Shown one piece after another: positions 8,809 through 17,116 of a DNA stretch of 64,000 nucleotides. Positions within the stretch are counted from its first letter, which is position 1; the number at the start of each line of letters is the position of its first letter. Both the position numbers and the translations under genes were made by a program. The DNA lies in assembly GCA_964434105.1 (NCBI GenBank), contig CAYSTJ010000013.1, positions 23,111 to 87,110 on the forward strand, read 5' to 3'. The DNA is from CAYNST01 sp964434105. Its GTDB lineage: Bacteria > Pseudomonadota > Gammaproteobacteria > Pseudomonadales > Cellvibrionaceae. The notes under the pieces were generated by a model. It was given only the letters and a program-made list of their open reading frames with translations. It searched no databases and was not told where the DNA came from.

Positions 8809-11172
8809 ATGAAGCCAATTTTTCAGCGTATTGCCCAGGAACTCAATGTCAAAGAAGCGCAGGTTCAGTCCGCCATAGCCCTGCTGGATGAGGGCGCGAC
8901 TGTTCCGTTTATCTCGCGTTACCGAAAGGAGGTCACCGGCGGTCTGGACGATACGCAACTGCGGAACCTGGAGGAGCGGCTGCAGTACCTGCGGGATCTG
9001 GATGACCGGCGCGCAACGATCCTCAAGTCCATTGACGAGCAGGGCAAGCTGACGCCGGAACTGACCAGTGCCATCCAGGGCGCCGAGACCAAAACCCAGC
9101 TCGAAGACCTGTACCTGCCCTACAAGACCAAACGCCGCACCAAGGCCCAGATAGCCCGCGAGGCAGGATTGGAACCGTTGGCGTTGCAGTTGCTGGAGAA
9201 TCCGTCGCTGGAACCGGAACGGGAAGCTCAGGCCTATTTGAATCCCGAGATGAAGGTGGAGACGGCGAAGGACGCACTGGATGGCGCCAAACAGATTCTG
9301 ATGGAGAAATTCAGTGAAGACGCCACCTTGCTGGACCGACTGCGCCGGTATTTGCACAACGAAGGCTATATCGTTGCCAAAGTGATCGACGGCAAGCAGA
9401 CAGAAGGTGAGAAGTTCCGCGACTATTTCGAGCACCGGGAACCGCTGGCCAAAACACCCTCACACCGCGCACTGGCCATGTTTCGTGGTCGCAATGAGGG
9501 CATTTTGAATCTGTCGTTGGGGCTGGAGGAAGACCTGGAACCCGGGCAGATGCACCCCTGTGAAGTCACCGTCGCTGACTTCTGGCAGATTGAACAGCAA
9601 CAGCGGCCGGCTGATAAATGGCTGGCGGAAGTCGTACGCTGGACCTGGCGGGTCAAGCTGCAGACACATCTGGAAACCGACCTGTTTGGCGAACTGCGCG
9701 AAAAGGCAGAAGGCGACGCCATTGATGTGTTTGCCCGCAACCTGAAAGACCTGCTGCTGGCGGCGCCGGCGGGGCAGATTGCCACCATTGGCCTGGACCC
9801 GGGCCTGCGCACCGGCGTAAAGCTGGCCGTGGTCGACGCCACCGGTCAGGTGCTGGATCATGGCGCGATCTTTCCAACACCCCCACAAAATCGCATTCAG
9901 GAGGCGGAAGCCGTCCTGCTGCGGCTGTGCCAAAAGCACCCGGTCGGCCTGATTGCCATCGGCAATGGCACTGCCAGTCGCGAGACCGACAAGTTCGTGG
10001 GGGATTTTCTGAAACGTCATCCGGAACTGAAAGCCCAGAAGGTCATGGTGAACGAATCCGGTGCTTCAGTCTACTCGGCTTCTGAGTTCGCTGCCCGGGA
10101 ATTTCCGGATCTCGATGTGACCATCCGCGGCGCCATTTCGATTGCTCGCCGACTGCAGGATCCGCTGGCGGAGCTGGTCAAGGTGGAGCCGAAATCCATC
10201 GGGGTTGGGCAGTATCAGCATGACGTGTCGCAATCGCGGCTCGGTAAAAGCCTCGATGCCGTGGTGGAGGATTGCGTGAACGCGGTCGGGGTGGAGGTGA
10301 ATACCGCCTCGGTACCTTTGCTGGCACGCGTCGCCGGGCTGAATCAGACCATCGCCGGCAACATCGTGGAATACCGCAACCAAAACGGCGTATTCCGCAA
10401 TCGCAGGCAATTGATGGAAGTCGCCCGGCTGGGGGCAAAAGCCTTTGAACAGGCCGCCGGCTTTCTGCGGATCGCCAATGGCGACAATCCACTGGATGCC
10501 TCGGCGGTACATCCGGAATCCTACGCTGTTGTGGAAAAAATCGCTCGCAATAATGGCAAGGAAATACGCGCACTGATTGGCGATCGCACGTTTCTTAAAT
10601 CACTGAAGCCGCAGGATTATGTCGATGGGAAGTTCGGGGTGCCCACGGTCACAGACATTATTGCCGAACTGGACAAACCCGGACGGGATCCCCGGCCGGA
10701 ATTCAAAACCGCCCGCTTTACCGAAGGGGTCGAGACGTTAAAGGATCTGGAAATCGGCATGATTCTGGAAGGTACCGTGACCAACGTTACCAATTTTGGT
10801 GCGTTCGTGGACGTCGGTGTGCATCAGGACGGGCTGGTCCATATCTCTGCATTATCAGAGACGTTTGTAAAAGACCCGCACACGGTGGTTAAGGCGGGGG
10901 ATATTGTCAAAGTAAAAGTGATGGAGGTGGATCTCCCTCGCAAACGTATTGCCATGTCCATGCGGCTCAATGATCAACCCGGCGAAGGCGCTGCCCGCAA
11001 CGGTGATCGTCACTCCTCCGCCAGAAAAGACCACAATGGTGGTTCCGGTTACGGTGCCGGCAGGGGCGCTGCCAAAGCGCGGCGGGCGACGACCGGACAA
11101 TCCGGCGGTGCAGCAGGCGGGCAAGGCACGATGGCGGCATTGTTCGAGCAAGCGCTGAAAAAGAAACCCTGA
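8809..11172 (+). CDS. tex: Tex family transcription accessory / RNA-binding protein
   Basis: Cytoplasmic nucleic-acid-binding protein of 787 residues, normal for Tex. It has an N-terminal helical Tex domain with the SRYRKEVTGGLDD signature, a YqgF-like nuclease-fold domain beginning at IGLDPGLRTG near residue 326, tandem helix-hairpin-helix motifs around 497-553, and an S1 RNA-binding domain around 647-718 (GTVTNVTNFGAFVDVG). A Gly/Ala/Arg-rich tail follows. Tex homologues bind RNA and affect transcription and toxin gene expression in several bacteria. It converges on sutA, with a GC-rich hairpin between them. Confidence 0.95.
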   Translation: MKPIFQRIAQELNVKEAQVQSAIALLDEGATVPFISRYRKEVTGGLDDTQLRNLEERLQYLRDLDDRRATILKSIDEQGKLTPELTSAIQGAETKTQLEDLYLPYKTKRRTKAQIAREAGLEPLALQLLENPSLEPEREAQAYLNPEMKVETAKDALDGAKQILMEKFSEDATLLDRLRRYLHNEGYIVAKVIDGKQTEGEKFRDYFEHREPLAKTPSHRALAMFRGRNEGILNLSLGLEEDLEPGQMHPCEVTVADFWQIEQQQRPADKWLAEVVRWTWRVKLQTHLETDLFGELREKAEGDAIDVFARNLKDLLLAAPAGQIATIGLDPGLRTGVKLAVVDATGQVLDHGAIFPTPPQNRIQEAEAVLLRLCQKHPVGLIAIGNGTASRETDKFVGDFLKRHPELKAQKVMVNESGASVYSASEFAAREFPDLDVTIRGAISIARRLQDPLAELVKVEPKSIGVGQYQHDVSQSRLGKSLDAVVEDCVNAVGVEVNTASVPLLARVAGLNQTIAGNIVEYRNQNGVFRNRRQLMEVARLGAKAFEQAAGFLRIANGDNPLDASAVHPESYAVVEKIARNNGKEIRALIGDRTFLKSLKPQDYVDGKFGVPTVTDIIAELDKPGRDPRPEFKTARFTEGVETLKDLEIGMILEGTVTNVTNFGAFVDVGVHQDGLVHISALSETFVKDPHTVVKAGDIVKVKVMEVDLPRKRIAMSMRLNDQPGEGAARNGDRHSSARKDHNGGSGYGAGRGAAKARRATTGQSGGAAGGQGTMAALFEQALKKKP

Positions 11173-11200
11173 GCCGTCGGACAGAACCTTTATGCCGAAA

Positions 11201-11224
11201 TTCCGCGGCCGAACAGCCGCGGAA
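11201..11224. terminator. GC-rich hairpin between tex and sutA
   Basis: A perfect 9-bp stem, TTCCGCGGC with GCCGCGGAA, encloses a 6-nt loop. It lies between the convergent stop codons of tex and sutA. Neither strand has a long T-run after it (the minus strand reads AATTTC), so it may be a weak bidirectional terminator or an mRNA 3'-end stabiliser. Confidence 0.5.
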
Positions 11225-11235
11225 CCCGCTGCCAC

Positions 11236-11487
11236 TCAGATAGGCTGGCCGCCGTAGTTGCTTTCGGGTTTACGTGGCGGGTCGGAAATAACGTTCGGCG
11301 GAATTTCATTGATCTTGCCGCCGGATGCCAGGAACGCTTCAATGTCGCTCTGCAATTTGTCGCGTATGGCCTGCCGAGCGGTAATAGACCCCTGATCGTC
11401 ATCGAGGGAGTTTTCCACCGCCACATAAGCGTCCTCTTCCAGACCGGAAATGTCATCATCCGCTTCAATGTCGTTTTCATCGCTCAT
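11236..11487 (-). CDS. sutA: RNA polymerase-associated regulator SutA
   Basis: A small acidic protein of 83 residues. An Asp/Glu-rich N-terminal half precedes a helix (about 35-55) and a conserved tail, ending EIPPNVISDPPRKPESNYG then GQPI. That tail matches my recollection of Pseudomonas SutA, which binds RNA polymerase in slow-growing cells and raises transcription of rRNA and housekeeping genes. In Pseudomonas sutA lies near the glnK-amtB genes, as here. The start is the ATG at 11487; a second ATG 14 bases upstream is in another frame and gives only a five-residue peptide whose TCATGA end overlaps this start, which might couple translation. Confidence 0.85.
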   Translation of the reverse strand: MSDENDIEADDDISGLEEDAYVAVENSLDDDQGSITARQAIRDKLQSDIEAFLASGGKINEIPPNVISDPPRKPESNYGGQPI

Positions 11488-12087
11488 GACTTTTTACTCA
11501 TACTCAAAAGTGTTTATGACAACGGGTTTGTGCTCCATGCAGTACAGGTTCTTTACCAGCAATCCTGAAAATTTTTTCAGCAAACTCCACACCAGATTTC
11601 AACGGTAGCGCCTTACACTTGAACGCAGAGGCGACTGGCGCCTCAGGCCCGGCGTTAACCGGTTCACAAATGGCCCGCCCGTGCGTCCGGACTCGAATAC
11701 CTCCCCGGGCCGCTTCGGAGACGACAGGACCGACAGTACGTGACGATATTTATAGTTCAGCCGGAATTCTTCGTCATCACTTTTTCAAGCTATTTTTTAG
11801 TTTATTTTGTTCTAGTGAACTGGCGGTTTGCAAAATATGGTTATGGCGGGAAATTTCAATGGGCGAAAGTCGGTAAAAATGACATGACGGGATGAGAAAT
11901 GGCGTAATCGCTATGACGTTGTCGATCTTCATAGCGATTACAGAGGCGACGTTTTTCAGTTTGGTCGTTCTGGTGCGTGAGGATGCTGCCGGGAAGCACT
12001 GGCCCATCACCGACCTGGCGGCTGGCGGATCCAATCCGGACTGGCTCGGGTAAACCTGAACAAAAAGTGCGCCCTCAAATATTGGGG
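11488..12087. promoter_or_regulatory. 600-bp region without a protein gene between sutA and glnK
   Basis: No convincing protein gene is present on either strand. It should hold the sutA promoter and the glnK 3' end. Two palindromes stand out. CTGAAAA-TT-TTTTCAG at 11565-11580 lies about 80 bp upstream of sutA. A perfect 13-bp inverted repeat (GTAATCGCTATGA and its complement) lies at 11904-11916 and 11929-11941 around a 12-nt spacer. Neither has an adjoining T-run typical of an intrinsic terminator, so operator or RNA-structure roles are both possible. Confidence 0.5.
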
Positions 12088-12426
12088 CTAGACAGCGTCC
12101 GCACCGGTTTCGCCGGTTCTGATGCGGATGGTTTCTTCCAGGGGCTGAATGAAAATTTTACCGTCGCCAATCTTGCCGGTCTGTGCGGCTTTGGAGATGG
12201 CCTCTACAGCCGATTCGACGATTTCATCGGCCACTGCCATTTCCAGCTTCACCTTGGGTAGAAAATCCACCACATATTCCGCACCCCGGTACAGTTCAGT
12301 ATGGCCTTTCTGGCGACCGAAGCCTTTCACTTCGGTTACCGTCATGCCTTGTACCCCGACCTCGGACAAGGCGTTGCGCACGTCATCCAGGCGAAAGGGT
12401 TTGATTATTGCCGTTATGAGCTTCAT
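12088..12426 (-). CDS. glnK: PII nitrogen regulatory protein (first copy)
   Basis: A 112-residue PII signal protein. It forms trimers that sense 2-oxoglutarate and ATP/ADP and, when not uridylylated, block AmtB and influence GlnE and NtrB. Tyr51, the uridylylation site, is present in the T-loop (GHTELYRGAEYVVDF). The frame extends upstream, but the ATG at 12426 gives the canonical MKLITAIIKPF start and has GTGGAG at proper spacing. It follows amtB on the same strand, but a strong intrinsic terminator at 12543-12572 lies between them, so this copy probably has its own promoter in the 120 bp upstream. Confidence 0.95.
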   Translation of the reverse strand: MKLITAIIKPFRLDDVRNALSEVGVQGMTVTEVKGFGRQKGHTELYRGAEYVVDFLPKVKLEMAVADEIVESAVEAISKAAQTGKIGDGKIFIQPLEETIRIRTGETGADAV

Positions 12427-12542
12427 GGCTAGACTCCACGTGGTTATCGTTATTGAAGAAGAGGAAACCGGGCATTCTATACCGGTCGCAAAAGGCAACT
12501 ATACCTTTAGATTGCCCTGACGGCTATGACAACTCGCCCGTG

Positions 12543-12572
12543 AAAAAAAAGGCCGGTCGCACGGGACCGGCC
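12543..12572 (-). terminator. Intrinsic terminator of the amtB operon
   Basis: Read on the minus strand: GGCCGGTC, a 6-nt loop, GACCGGCC, then eight T. It lies 55 bp after the amtB stop and separates amtB from the downstream glnK copy. This is the clearest terminator of the nitrogen locus. Confidence 0.92.
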
Positions 12573-12626
12573 AGAGGCTCAACACAACAGTGGATCTGAC
12601 GCCTGGGCTGTCAGATCAAAGCCGGG

Positions 12627-13892
12627 CTATTTGGCATTCAGGAATTCCGGATAGGCTTCCATACCACACTCGGAAATATCCACGCCCTGGAATTCGTCTT
12701 CTTCGGTTACCCGAACACCGATTAACGCCTTGATGATGAACCAGACAATCAGTGAGGCGCCGAACATCCAGACAAAGATCGTGAGCGCACCGACCAGTTG
12801 CCCTATGAAAGAAGCCTCGTCATTGGTCAGCAGCACCGCAAATATCCCCCAGATGCCGACCACGCCGTGTACCGAAATGGCACCCACCGGATCGTCGATT
12901 CTGACCTTGTCCAGACCGACAATACTGAACACAACGATGACGCCACCGACGGCACCGATTAACAGCGCGACCAGTGGTGTGGGTGTTGCAGGGCCGGCTG
13001 TAATGGCCACCAGACCGGCGAGCGCGCCGTTGAGTGTCATGGTGAGGTCAGCCTTGCCGAACATTAGCCGAGCTACCAGAAGCGCCCCTATCAGGCCGCC
13101 ACAGGCGGCTGCGTTGGTGTTCATAAATACCACGGCCACTTCATTGGCAGATGCAATGGAATCCAGCGCCAGCGTGGACCCGCCATTGAAACCGAACCAG
13201 CCCAGCCACAGGATAAATGTGCCCAGCGTCGCCAGCGGCAGGTTGGCGCCAGGGATGGCGTTGATGGTACCGCCGGGGCCATATTTCCCCTTGCGCGGAC
13301 CGAGAACCAGCACGCCTGCCAACGCAGCGGCCGCGCCAGCCATATGCACGATGCCGGAACCGGCGTAGTCGATATAGTTCAACTCGTACAGGCCGAATAC
13401 GGCTTTTTCGCCCCAGGTCCAGCTACCTTCCATCGGATAGATAAACCCTGTCATGACAACAGCAAACAACAGGAACGCCCAGAGTTTCATGCGCTCTGCG
13501 ACTGCACCGGAGACAATTGACATGGCTGTTGCGACAAAGACCACCTGAAAGAAAAAGTCAGCCGAATTGGAATACGCATTGCCGTCTTCGCCCGCAAATT
13601 CGGCGTAGACCGATTCCGCCAGCCCTTCGGCCGACGCGGCGCCATCCAGGACAATCCCGCTGAGGAAGAAGCCACCGTCGTACATAAATTGATAACCACA
13701 CACCAGATACATGGTGCAGGCAACGGCGAATAGTGAGATGTTTTTGGTCAGTATTTCCGTGGTGTTTTTCGCGCGCACCAGGCCCGCTTCCAGCATGGCG
13801 AACCCTGCTGCCATCCACATGACCAGTGCGCCGCACACGAGGAAATAAAACGTGTCCATGGCGTACTGTAATTCAAGAATTGTATTTTCCAT
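12627..13892 (-). CDS. amtB: Ammonium transporter
   Basis: Inner-membrane ammonium channel of 421 residues with about eleven hydrophobic segments and the Amt signature. The two pore histidines lie in GSGIVHMAGAAAALAG and ISVHGVVGIWG. Trp/Gly-rich FILWLGWFGFNGGS and the C-terminal cytoplasmic tail ending YPEFLNAK are also visible. It begins 49 bp after the upstream glnK stop, giving the classic glnK-amtB pair in which PII gates the channel. The operon is probably read from the sigma-54 promoter ahead of the porin gene. No cleavable signal peptide is evident. Confidence 0.96.
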   Translation of the reverse strand: MENTILELQYAMDTFYFLVCGALVMWMAAGFAMLEAGLVRAKNTTEILTKNISLFAVACTMYLVCGYQFMYDGGFFLSGIVLDGAASAEGLAESVYAEFAGEDGNAYSNSADFFFQVVFVATAMSIVSGAVAERMKLWAFLLFAVVMTGFIYPMEGSWTWGEKAVFGLYELNYIDYAGSGIVHMAGAAAALAGVLVLGPRKGKYGPGGTINAIPGANLPLATLGTFILWLGWFGFNGGSTLALDSIASANEVAVVFMNTNAAACGGLIGALLVARLMFGKADLTMTLNGALAGLVAITAGPATPTPLVALLIGAVGGVIVVFSIVGLDKVRIDDPVGAISVHGVVGIWGIFAVLLTNDEASFIGQLVGALTIFVWMFGASLIVWFIIKALIGVRVTEEDEFQGVDISECGMEAYPEFLNAK

Positions 13893-13941
13893 AGCTGAAC
13901 TCCGGCATTCGGATTATTTTCAAAAAACTTTTTGTATCGGA

Positions 13942-14280
13942 TTACAATGCATCTTCACCGGTTTCCCCGGTACGAATTCGAATCACTTGCTCCAATGCGG
14001 AAACAAAGATTTTCCCGTCACCGATTTTGCCGCTGTGAGCCGCCTTGCTGATTGCGTCGACCACCGAATCCACCAGACTGTCGGCGACAGCGACTTCCAG
14101 TTTGGTTTTCGGCAGAAAGTCCACCACATATTCAGCGCCCCGGTACAACTCGGTGTGGCCCTTCTGACGGCCAAAGCCTTTCACTTCCGTCACAGTGATG
14201 CCCTGAACGCCAATATCCGACAGTGCTTCGCGCACTGCATCCAATTTAAACGGTTTTATTACAGCAGTGATGAGTTTCAT
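13942..14280 (-). CDS. glnK: PII nitrogen regulatory protein (second copy, upstream of amtB)
   Basis: A second PII protein of 112 residues with Tyr51 in the conserved T-loop. It is very similar to the copy at 12088-12426 but differs at scattered positions, mainly in the B- and C-loop parts and the C-terminus (ends GETGEDAL versus GETGADAV). It sits between the porin gene and amtB on the same strand: 116 bp after the porin stop and 49 bp before the amtB start. Position and promoter suggest it is induced by nitrogen limitation and is the direct partner of AmtB. Confidence 0.95.
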   Translation of the reverse strand: MKLITAVIKPFKLDAVREALSDIGVQGITVTEVKGFGRQKGHTELYRGAEYVVDFLPKTKLEVAVADSLVDSVVDAISKAAHSGKIGDGKIFVSALEQVIRIRTGETGEDAL

Positions 14281-14331
14281 AAAACTGCTCCTATCAAGCG
14301 GTTTTGTGCACGAGGCACCTGGGTAAATCGA

Positions 14332-14352
14332 GCGCTGTCCGATTAACAGCGC
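14332..14352 (-). other. Hairpin between porin and glnK genes
   Basis: GCGCTGT and ACAGCGC form a 7-bp perfect stem with a 7-nt loop in the 116-bp gap between the porin stop and glnK start. No T-run follows on either strand, so it looks like an mRNA-processing or stability element that could set different porin and glnK-amtB levels, rather than a full terminator. Confidence 0.4.
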
Positions 14353-14396
14353 ATGATGGGTTTTCCCTGCCGACTTTTTATCGCTGGCGACGCCGA

Positions 14397-15059
14397 TTAA
14401 AATTCGATGGGGAGACTGTAGGAAACCACAAACTTGAGATCGTCACCTTCGGGTTCATCATCGACAAACTGGCTGAAAGTGAATGCCAGGTTATCGTTGT
14501 AGGCGTAAGTGAGATCGAGATGAGTGGGCGAGGTGCCGTCGGTTTCATCGTGCATGCCGCCCAACAGCGTGAAATCGCCGAAGGTCCCTGCGAGGGTATA
14601 ATAGGCATAACCACTACCACCCGCGACGTTATCGTAATAGGTAAAAGCAATCGGGCCTGCGCCCAGAGAGAGTACAACTTCACTCAGGTCACCAAAGTCG
14701 GTCTCGTCTTCGCCTTCGTCTACGGATCCGGTCGGGTAGTTATAATTCCAGATACTAAGATCAACGGTGAACATACCGTCCTGACCGAAGGCCATACCGT
14801 AACCGGCATAGAGGTCATATTCGGTACCGGATCCCGTATCGCCGGAGGATCCCCAGATGCCGGTATAAAACCCGGCCGCGCTGTAATTGAGATCCCCGGA
14901 TACCGCCGGCGTACCGGAACCGAGGTCGTACCCGCGCCACAGGTAAGTGCTGGCCACGCCGGCGGAGGCTGATACTTCAGCGTACACAGGTGCTGTCATG
15001 CCGGCAGTCAGGACCGAAACAGCGATAGATTGAGCGACTTTACTTCGAAACGACTTCAT
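14397..15059 (-). CDS. TorF-family putative porin
   Basis: A 220-residue outer-membrane beta-barrel protein. The signal peptide (MKSFRSKVAQSIAVSV then LTAGMTAPVYA) is followed by SASAGVASTYLWRGYDLG, the start typical of this porin family. Alternating aromatic/glycine strands run through to the final IEF, a classic beta-barrel C-terminus. The frame opens 29 codons further upstream, but the ATG at 15059 has GGAGG at ideal spacing and begins the signal peptide. It is first in a minus-strand run with glnK and amtB behind it. It may let ammonium or small nitrogen compounds across the outer membrane, which is an inference from context. Confidence 0.85.
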   Translation of the reverse strand: MKSFRSKVAQSIAVSVLTAGMTAPVYAEVSASAGVASTYLWRGYDLGSGTPAVSGDLNYSAAGFYTGIWGSSGDTGSGTEYDLYAGYGMAFGQDGMFTVDLSIWNYNYPTGSVDEGEDETDFGDLSEVVLSLGAGPIAFTYYDNVAGGSGYAYYTLAGTFGDFTLLGGMHDETDGTSPTHLDLTYAYNDNLAFTFSQFVDDEPEGDDLKFVVSYSLPIEF

Positions 15060-15146
15060 GAATGCTTCCTCCAAAGTGATAGCATCGGTATTTTTCTCAT
15101 TTAAAGCTTGATTAATTGGTATTGACCGAGCTTGCGCGATAGCCAT

Positions 15147-15162
15147 AGCAGCTTCCGAGCCA
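15147..15162 (-). promoter_or_regulatory. Sigma-54 promoter of the porin-glnK-amtB operon
   Basis: On the minus strand the sequence TGGCTCGGAAGCTGCT matches the sigma-54 consensus (TGGCACG-N4-TTGCA) with the invariant GG at -24 and GC at -12 in exact spacing. It lies about 90 bp upstream of the porin start and points to it. Two NtrC-like sites lie about 75-150 bp further upstream. Sigma-54 control of glnK-amtB is known from many proteobacteria. Confidence 0.78.
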
Positions 15163-15236
15163 TTTTCAATTTATCTTTTAAAATCATGAATATAAGTAAT
15201 AATTTTGATGTTCTGGCCGATTTTAAGCAGCTGTAA

Positions 15237-15253
15237 CGCACCACAACGGTGCG
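15237..15253. promoter_or_regulatory. NtrC-like enhancer site (distal to scan start, nearest the promoter)
   Basis: CGCACC-N5-GGTGCG, 17 bp, matches the NtrC palindrome TGCACC-N5-GGTGCA except for one symmetric change at each outer base. It is centred about 90 bp upstream of the sigma-54 box and 43 bp from a second similar site. Confidence 0.6.
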
Positions 15254-15279
15254 CACACTGCGCGCACACCTGCCGACCG

Positions 15280-15296
15280 TGTACCATTACGGTGCA
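15280..15296. promoter_or_regulatory. NtrC-like enhancer site (far from the promoter)
   Basis: TGTACC-N5-GGTGCA, 17 bp, differs from the NtrC consensus half-site TGCACC at one base. Its centre is 43 bp from the other site, about four helical turns, so two NtrC dimers could bind on the same face of the DNA. Confidence 0.62.
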
Positions 15297-15476
15297 CACT
15301 GGCGCAGGAAGCCGATTTTTGGAATGTAACGACGCCTGACTCGAAGCCGACTTTTTGAACGGCGTCACGCGTGGGTTTGTTTGTTGTTATGAAATGGGTA
15401 GACTGTGGCACAGCAGCACGCCGTCAAGGTGAGTACCGGCTGCCTTTCCTTCCACTCAGTAAACTCGAGACTCTCT

Positions 15477-17048
15477 ATGCGCTACTTTGCCGAGAAAAAA
15501 ACGCCTCGCGTGGCCGCTTGCCTGGCCTTCTGGTTATCTGCTTTTTCGCTTTCTGTGGTCCTGCTGACCGGCGCCATGCCCGGCCTGGCACAAACCCCCG
15601 AAGCAATGCCCGACGCCGAACTTCAGGCGCAGGAAGCCAATGAAGATGAAACCGATGAAGCTGCGAACGATGACGTTGCGGAGGAAGAAGCGGGTCCGAC
15701 CTTGAGTGACTCGCTGCCAGTCGGCGACGTGATCACCTCCGGCCGCGAACAATATGTCGACTTTATGGAAAATCTGGGATTCGGCTCCAGCCTTTCTGCC
15801 CGGCTGATTGCTACCGTCGCCATCGCGCTGGCGTTTCTCATTGGCCTGGCGATCGCCCGTCTCATTACGTCGGTTTTGCATCGCAAGTTGCGCAACGCGA
15901 CTGAGCGCGCCCACATCTCTACCCGGAAGTTTCGGTTTTATTACCGGTACCTTTACTGGCTTTTCGTCGTACTGCTGTTTATCGCGGCCGTAATTGCTCT
16001 GTCAGCGACCTGGAACATTTCCCTGGGTGAATTTATTTCGTCCGAAGGTGCCCTGGAATTTCTGGCAACAGGCCTGACGATCTATCTGATGATTCTGGTT
16101 GCTTCAATCATTCTGGACGTGATCAACGGGTTGCTGGAAACGTCGTTCAGGCGGTGGTCGCGCGCAAGCAGCTCACGGGTGAACACCTTGTTGCCAATCG
16201 CAAAAAACACGGTCTTCGTTGTTGTTTTTGTGATGTTTGTGCTGATGATGCTGGCCGAAATCGGTATCAATGTCATGCCTTTACTGGCCGGCGCCGGGGT
16301 CCTCGGCATCGCTATCGGTTTCGGCGCGCAAACACTGGTTAAGGACTTGCTGAACGGATTTATTATTATTTTTGAGGACCTGATACAGGTAGGGGATGTC
16401 GCCAACCTTGCAGGCAAGGGCGGTGTCGTTGAACGTATTACCATTCGCAAAGTGCAGTTGCGCGACCTGGCGGGCACCGTATACACGGTGCCATTTGGCG
16501 AGATTCAGATTGTCGAGAACATGTCCAAGGGTTTCAGCTACGCGTTACTGGATATCCGCGTCGCCTACCGGGAAGACATTGATCATATCTGCGAGCTGTT
16601 AATACAGATAGCGCAGGAGATGCAACAGGACGACGACTTCAAGGACGACATTCTGGAACCGATGGAAATTCTGGGGCTGGACGAGTTCAGGGAAAGTGCG
16701 ATTATTGTCAAGGCACGCATAAAAACCTTGCCAATCAAACAGTGGCGCATTGCGCGTGAGTACAACCGCCGCATGAAGAAACTGTTCGCTCAGCACAACG
16801 TGGAAATTCCTTACCCCCATCAAACCATTTATTTTGGCGAGGACAAAAACGGATTTGCGCCGCCGCTGCGTACGCGCGCGGTTATTGAAGCCGAAGTCAG
16901 TCAGGAACAGGACAAGACGGCGGCTGCGGAGCGAACGAAGGTGGCGCCGACCGGATCCAGCGATGCCGCCAAGCCGGGCAAGGGTATCGAGGACGACGCG
17001 ACCGACGCGAAGATACAGGACCAAAAAGAGAAGCGAAAAGAGGACTAA
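15477..17048 (+). CDS. MscS-family mechanosensitive channel
   Basis: Predicted inner-membrane channel of 523 residues that releases solutes at hypo-osmotic shock. From the ATG at 15477 there is a signal peptide (about 1-39, ending PGLAQ), an acidic periplasmic stretch, several membrane helices, and the MscS core with pore helix GAGVLGIAIGFGAQTLVKDL, then the beta domain (GDVANLAGKGGVVERI) and an alpha/beta domain. The C-terminal 60 residues are charged and low-complexity. The frame opens at a GTG at 15405, but the later ATG starts the signal peptide cleanly. Longer than E. coli MscS (286), so it belongs to the extended subgroup. It converges on chpC. Confidence 0.9.
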   Translation: MRYFAEKKTPRVAACLAFWLSAFSLSVVLLTGAMPGLAQTPEAMPDAELQAQEANEDETDEAANDDVAEEEAGPTLSDSLPVGDVITSGREQYVDFMENLGFGSSLSARLIATVAIALAFLIGLAIARLITSVLHRKLRNATERAHISTRKFRFYYRYLYWLFVVLLFIAAVIALSATWNISLGEFISSEGALEFLATGLTIYLMILVASIILDVINGLLETSFRRWSRASSSRVNTLLPIAKNTVFVVVFVMFVLMMLAEIGINVMPLLAGAGVLGIAIGFGAQTLVKDLLNGFIIIFEDLIQVGDVANLAGKGGVVERITIRKVQLRDLAGTVYTVPFGEIQIVENMSKGFSYALLDIRVAYREDIDHICELLIQIAQEMQQDDDFKDDILEPMEILGLDEFRESAIIVKARIKTLPIKQWRIAREYNRRMKKLFAQHNVEIPYPHQTIYFGEDKNGFAPPLRTRAVIEAEVSQEQDKTAAAERTKVAPTGSSDAAKPGKGIEDDATDAKIQDQKEKRKED

Positions 17049-17062
17049 ACGCGCGATACCCA

Positions 17063-17085
17063 GGCGCAGGGCCACGCCCTGCGCC
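17063..17085. terminator. Terminator-like hairpin between the channel gene and chpC
   Basis: GGCGCAGGGC and GCCCTGCGCC form a perfect 10-bp stem with a 3-nt loop, between the convergent mscS-like and chpC stops. It is followed on the plus strand by a short CTTTAATTT tract about eight bases on. Likely serves both transcription units. Confidence 0.62.
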
Positions 17086-17116
17086 CTGCCGCTTTAATTT
17101 GAACAGGAACGGGGTA

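Noticed and set aside
8578..9435. A 285-codon minus-strand frame over the end of the radical SAM gene and the start of tex
   Set aside because: Antisense to two solid genes; Leu/Gln-rich without motif.
11977..12261. A 94-codon plus-strand frame across the end of glnK
   Set aside because: Antisense to a PII gene; no independent support.
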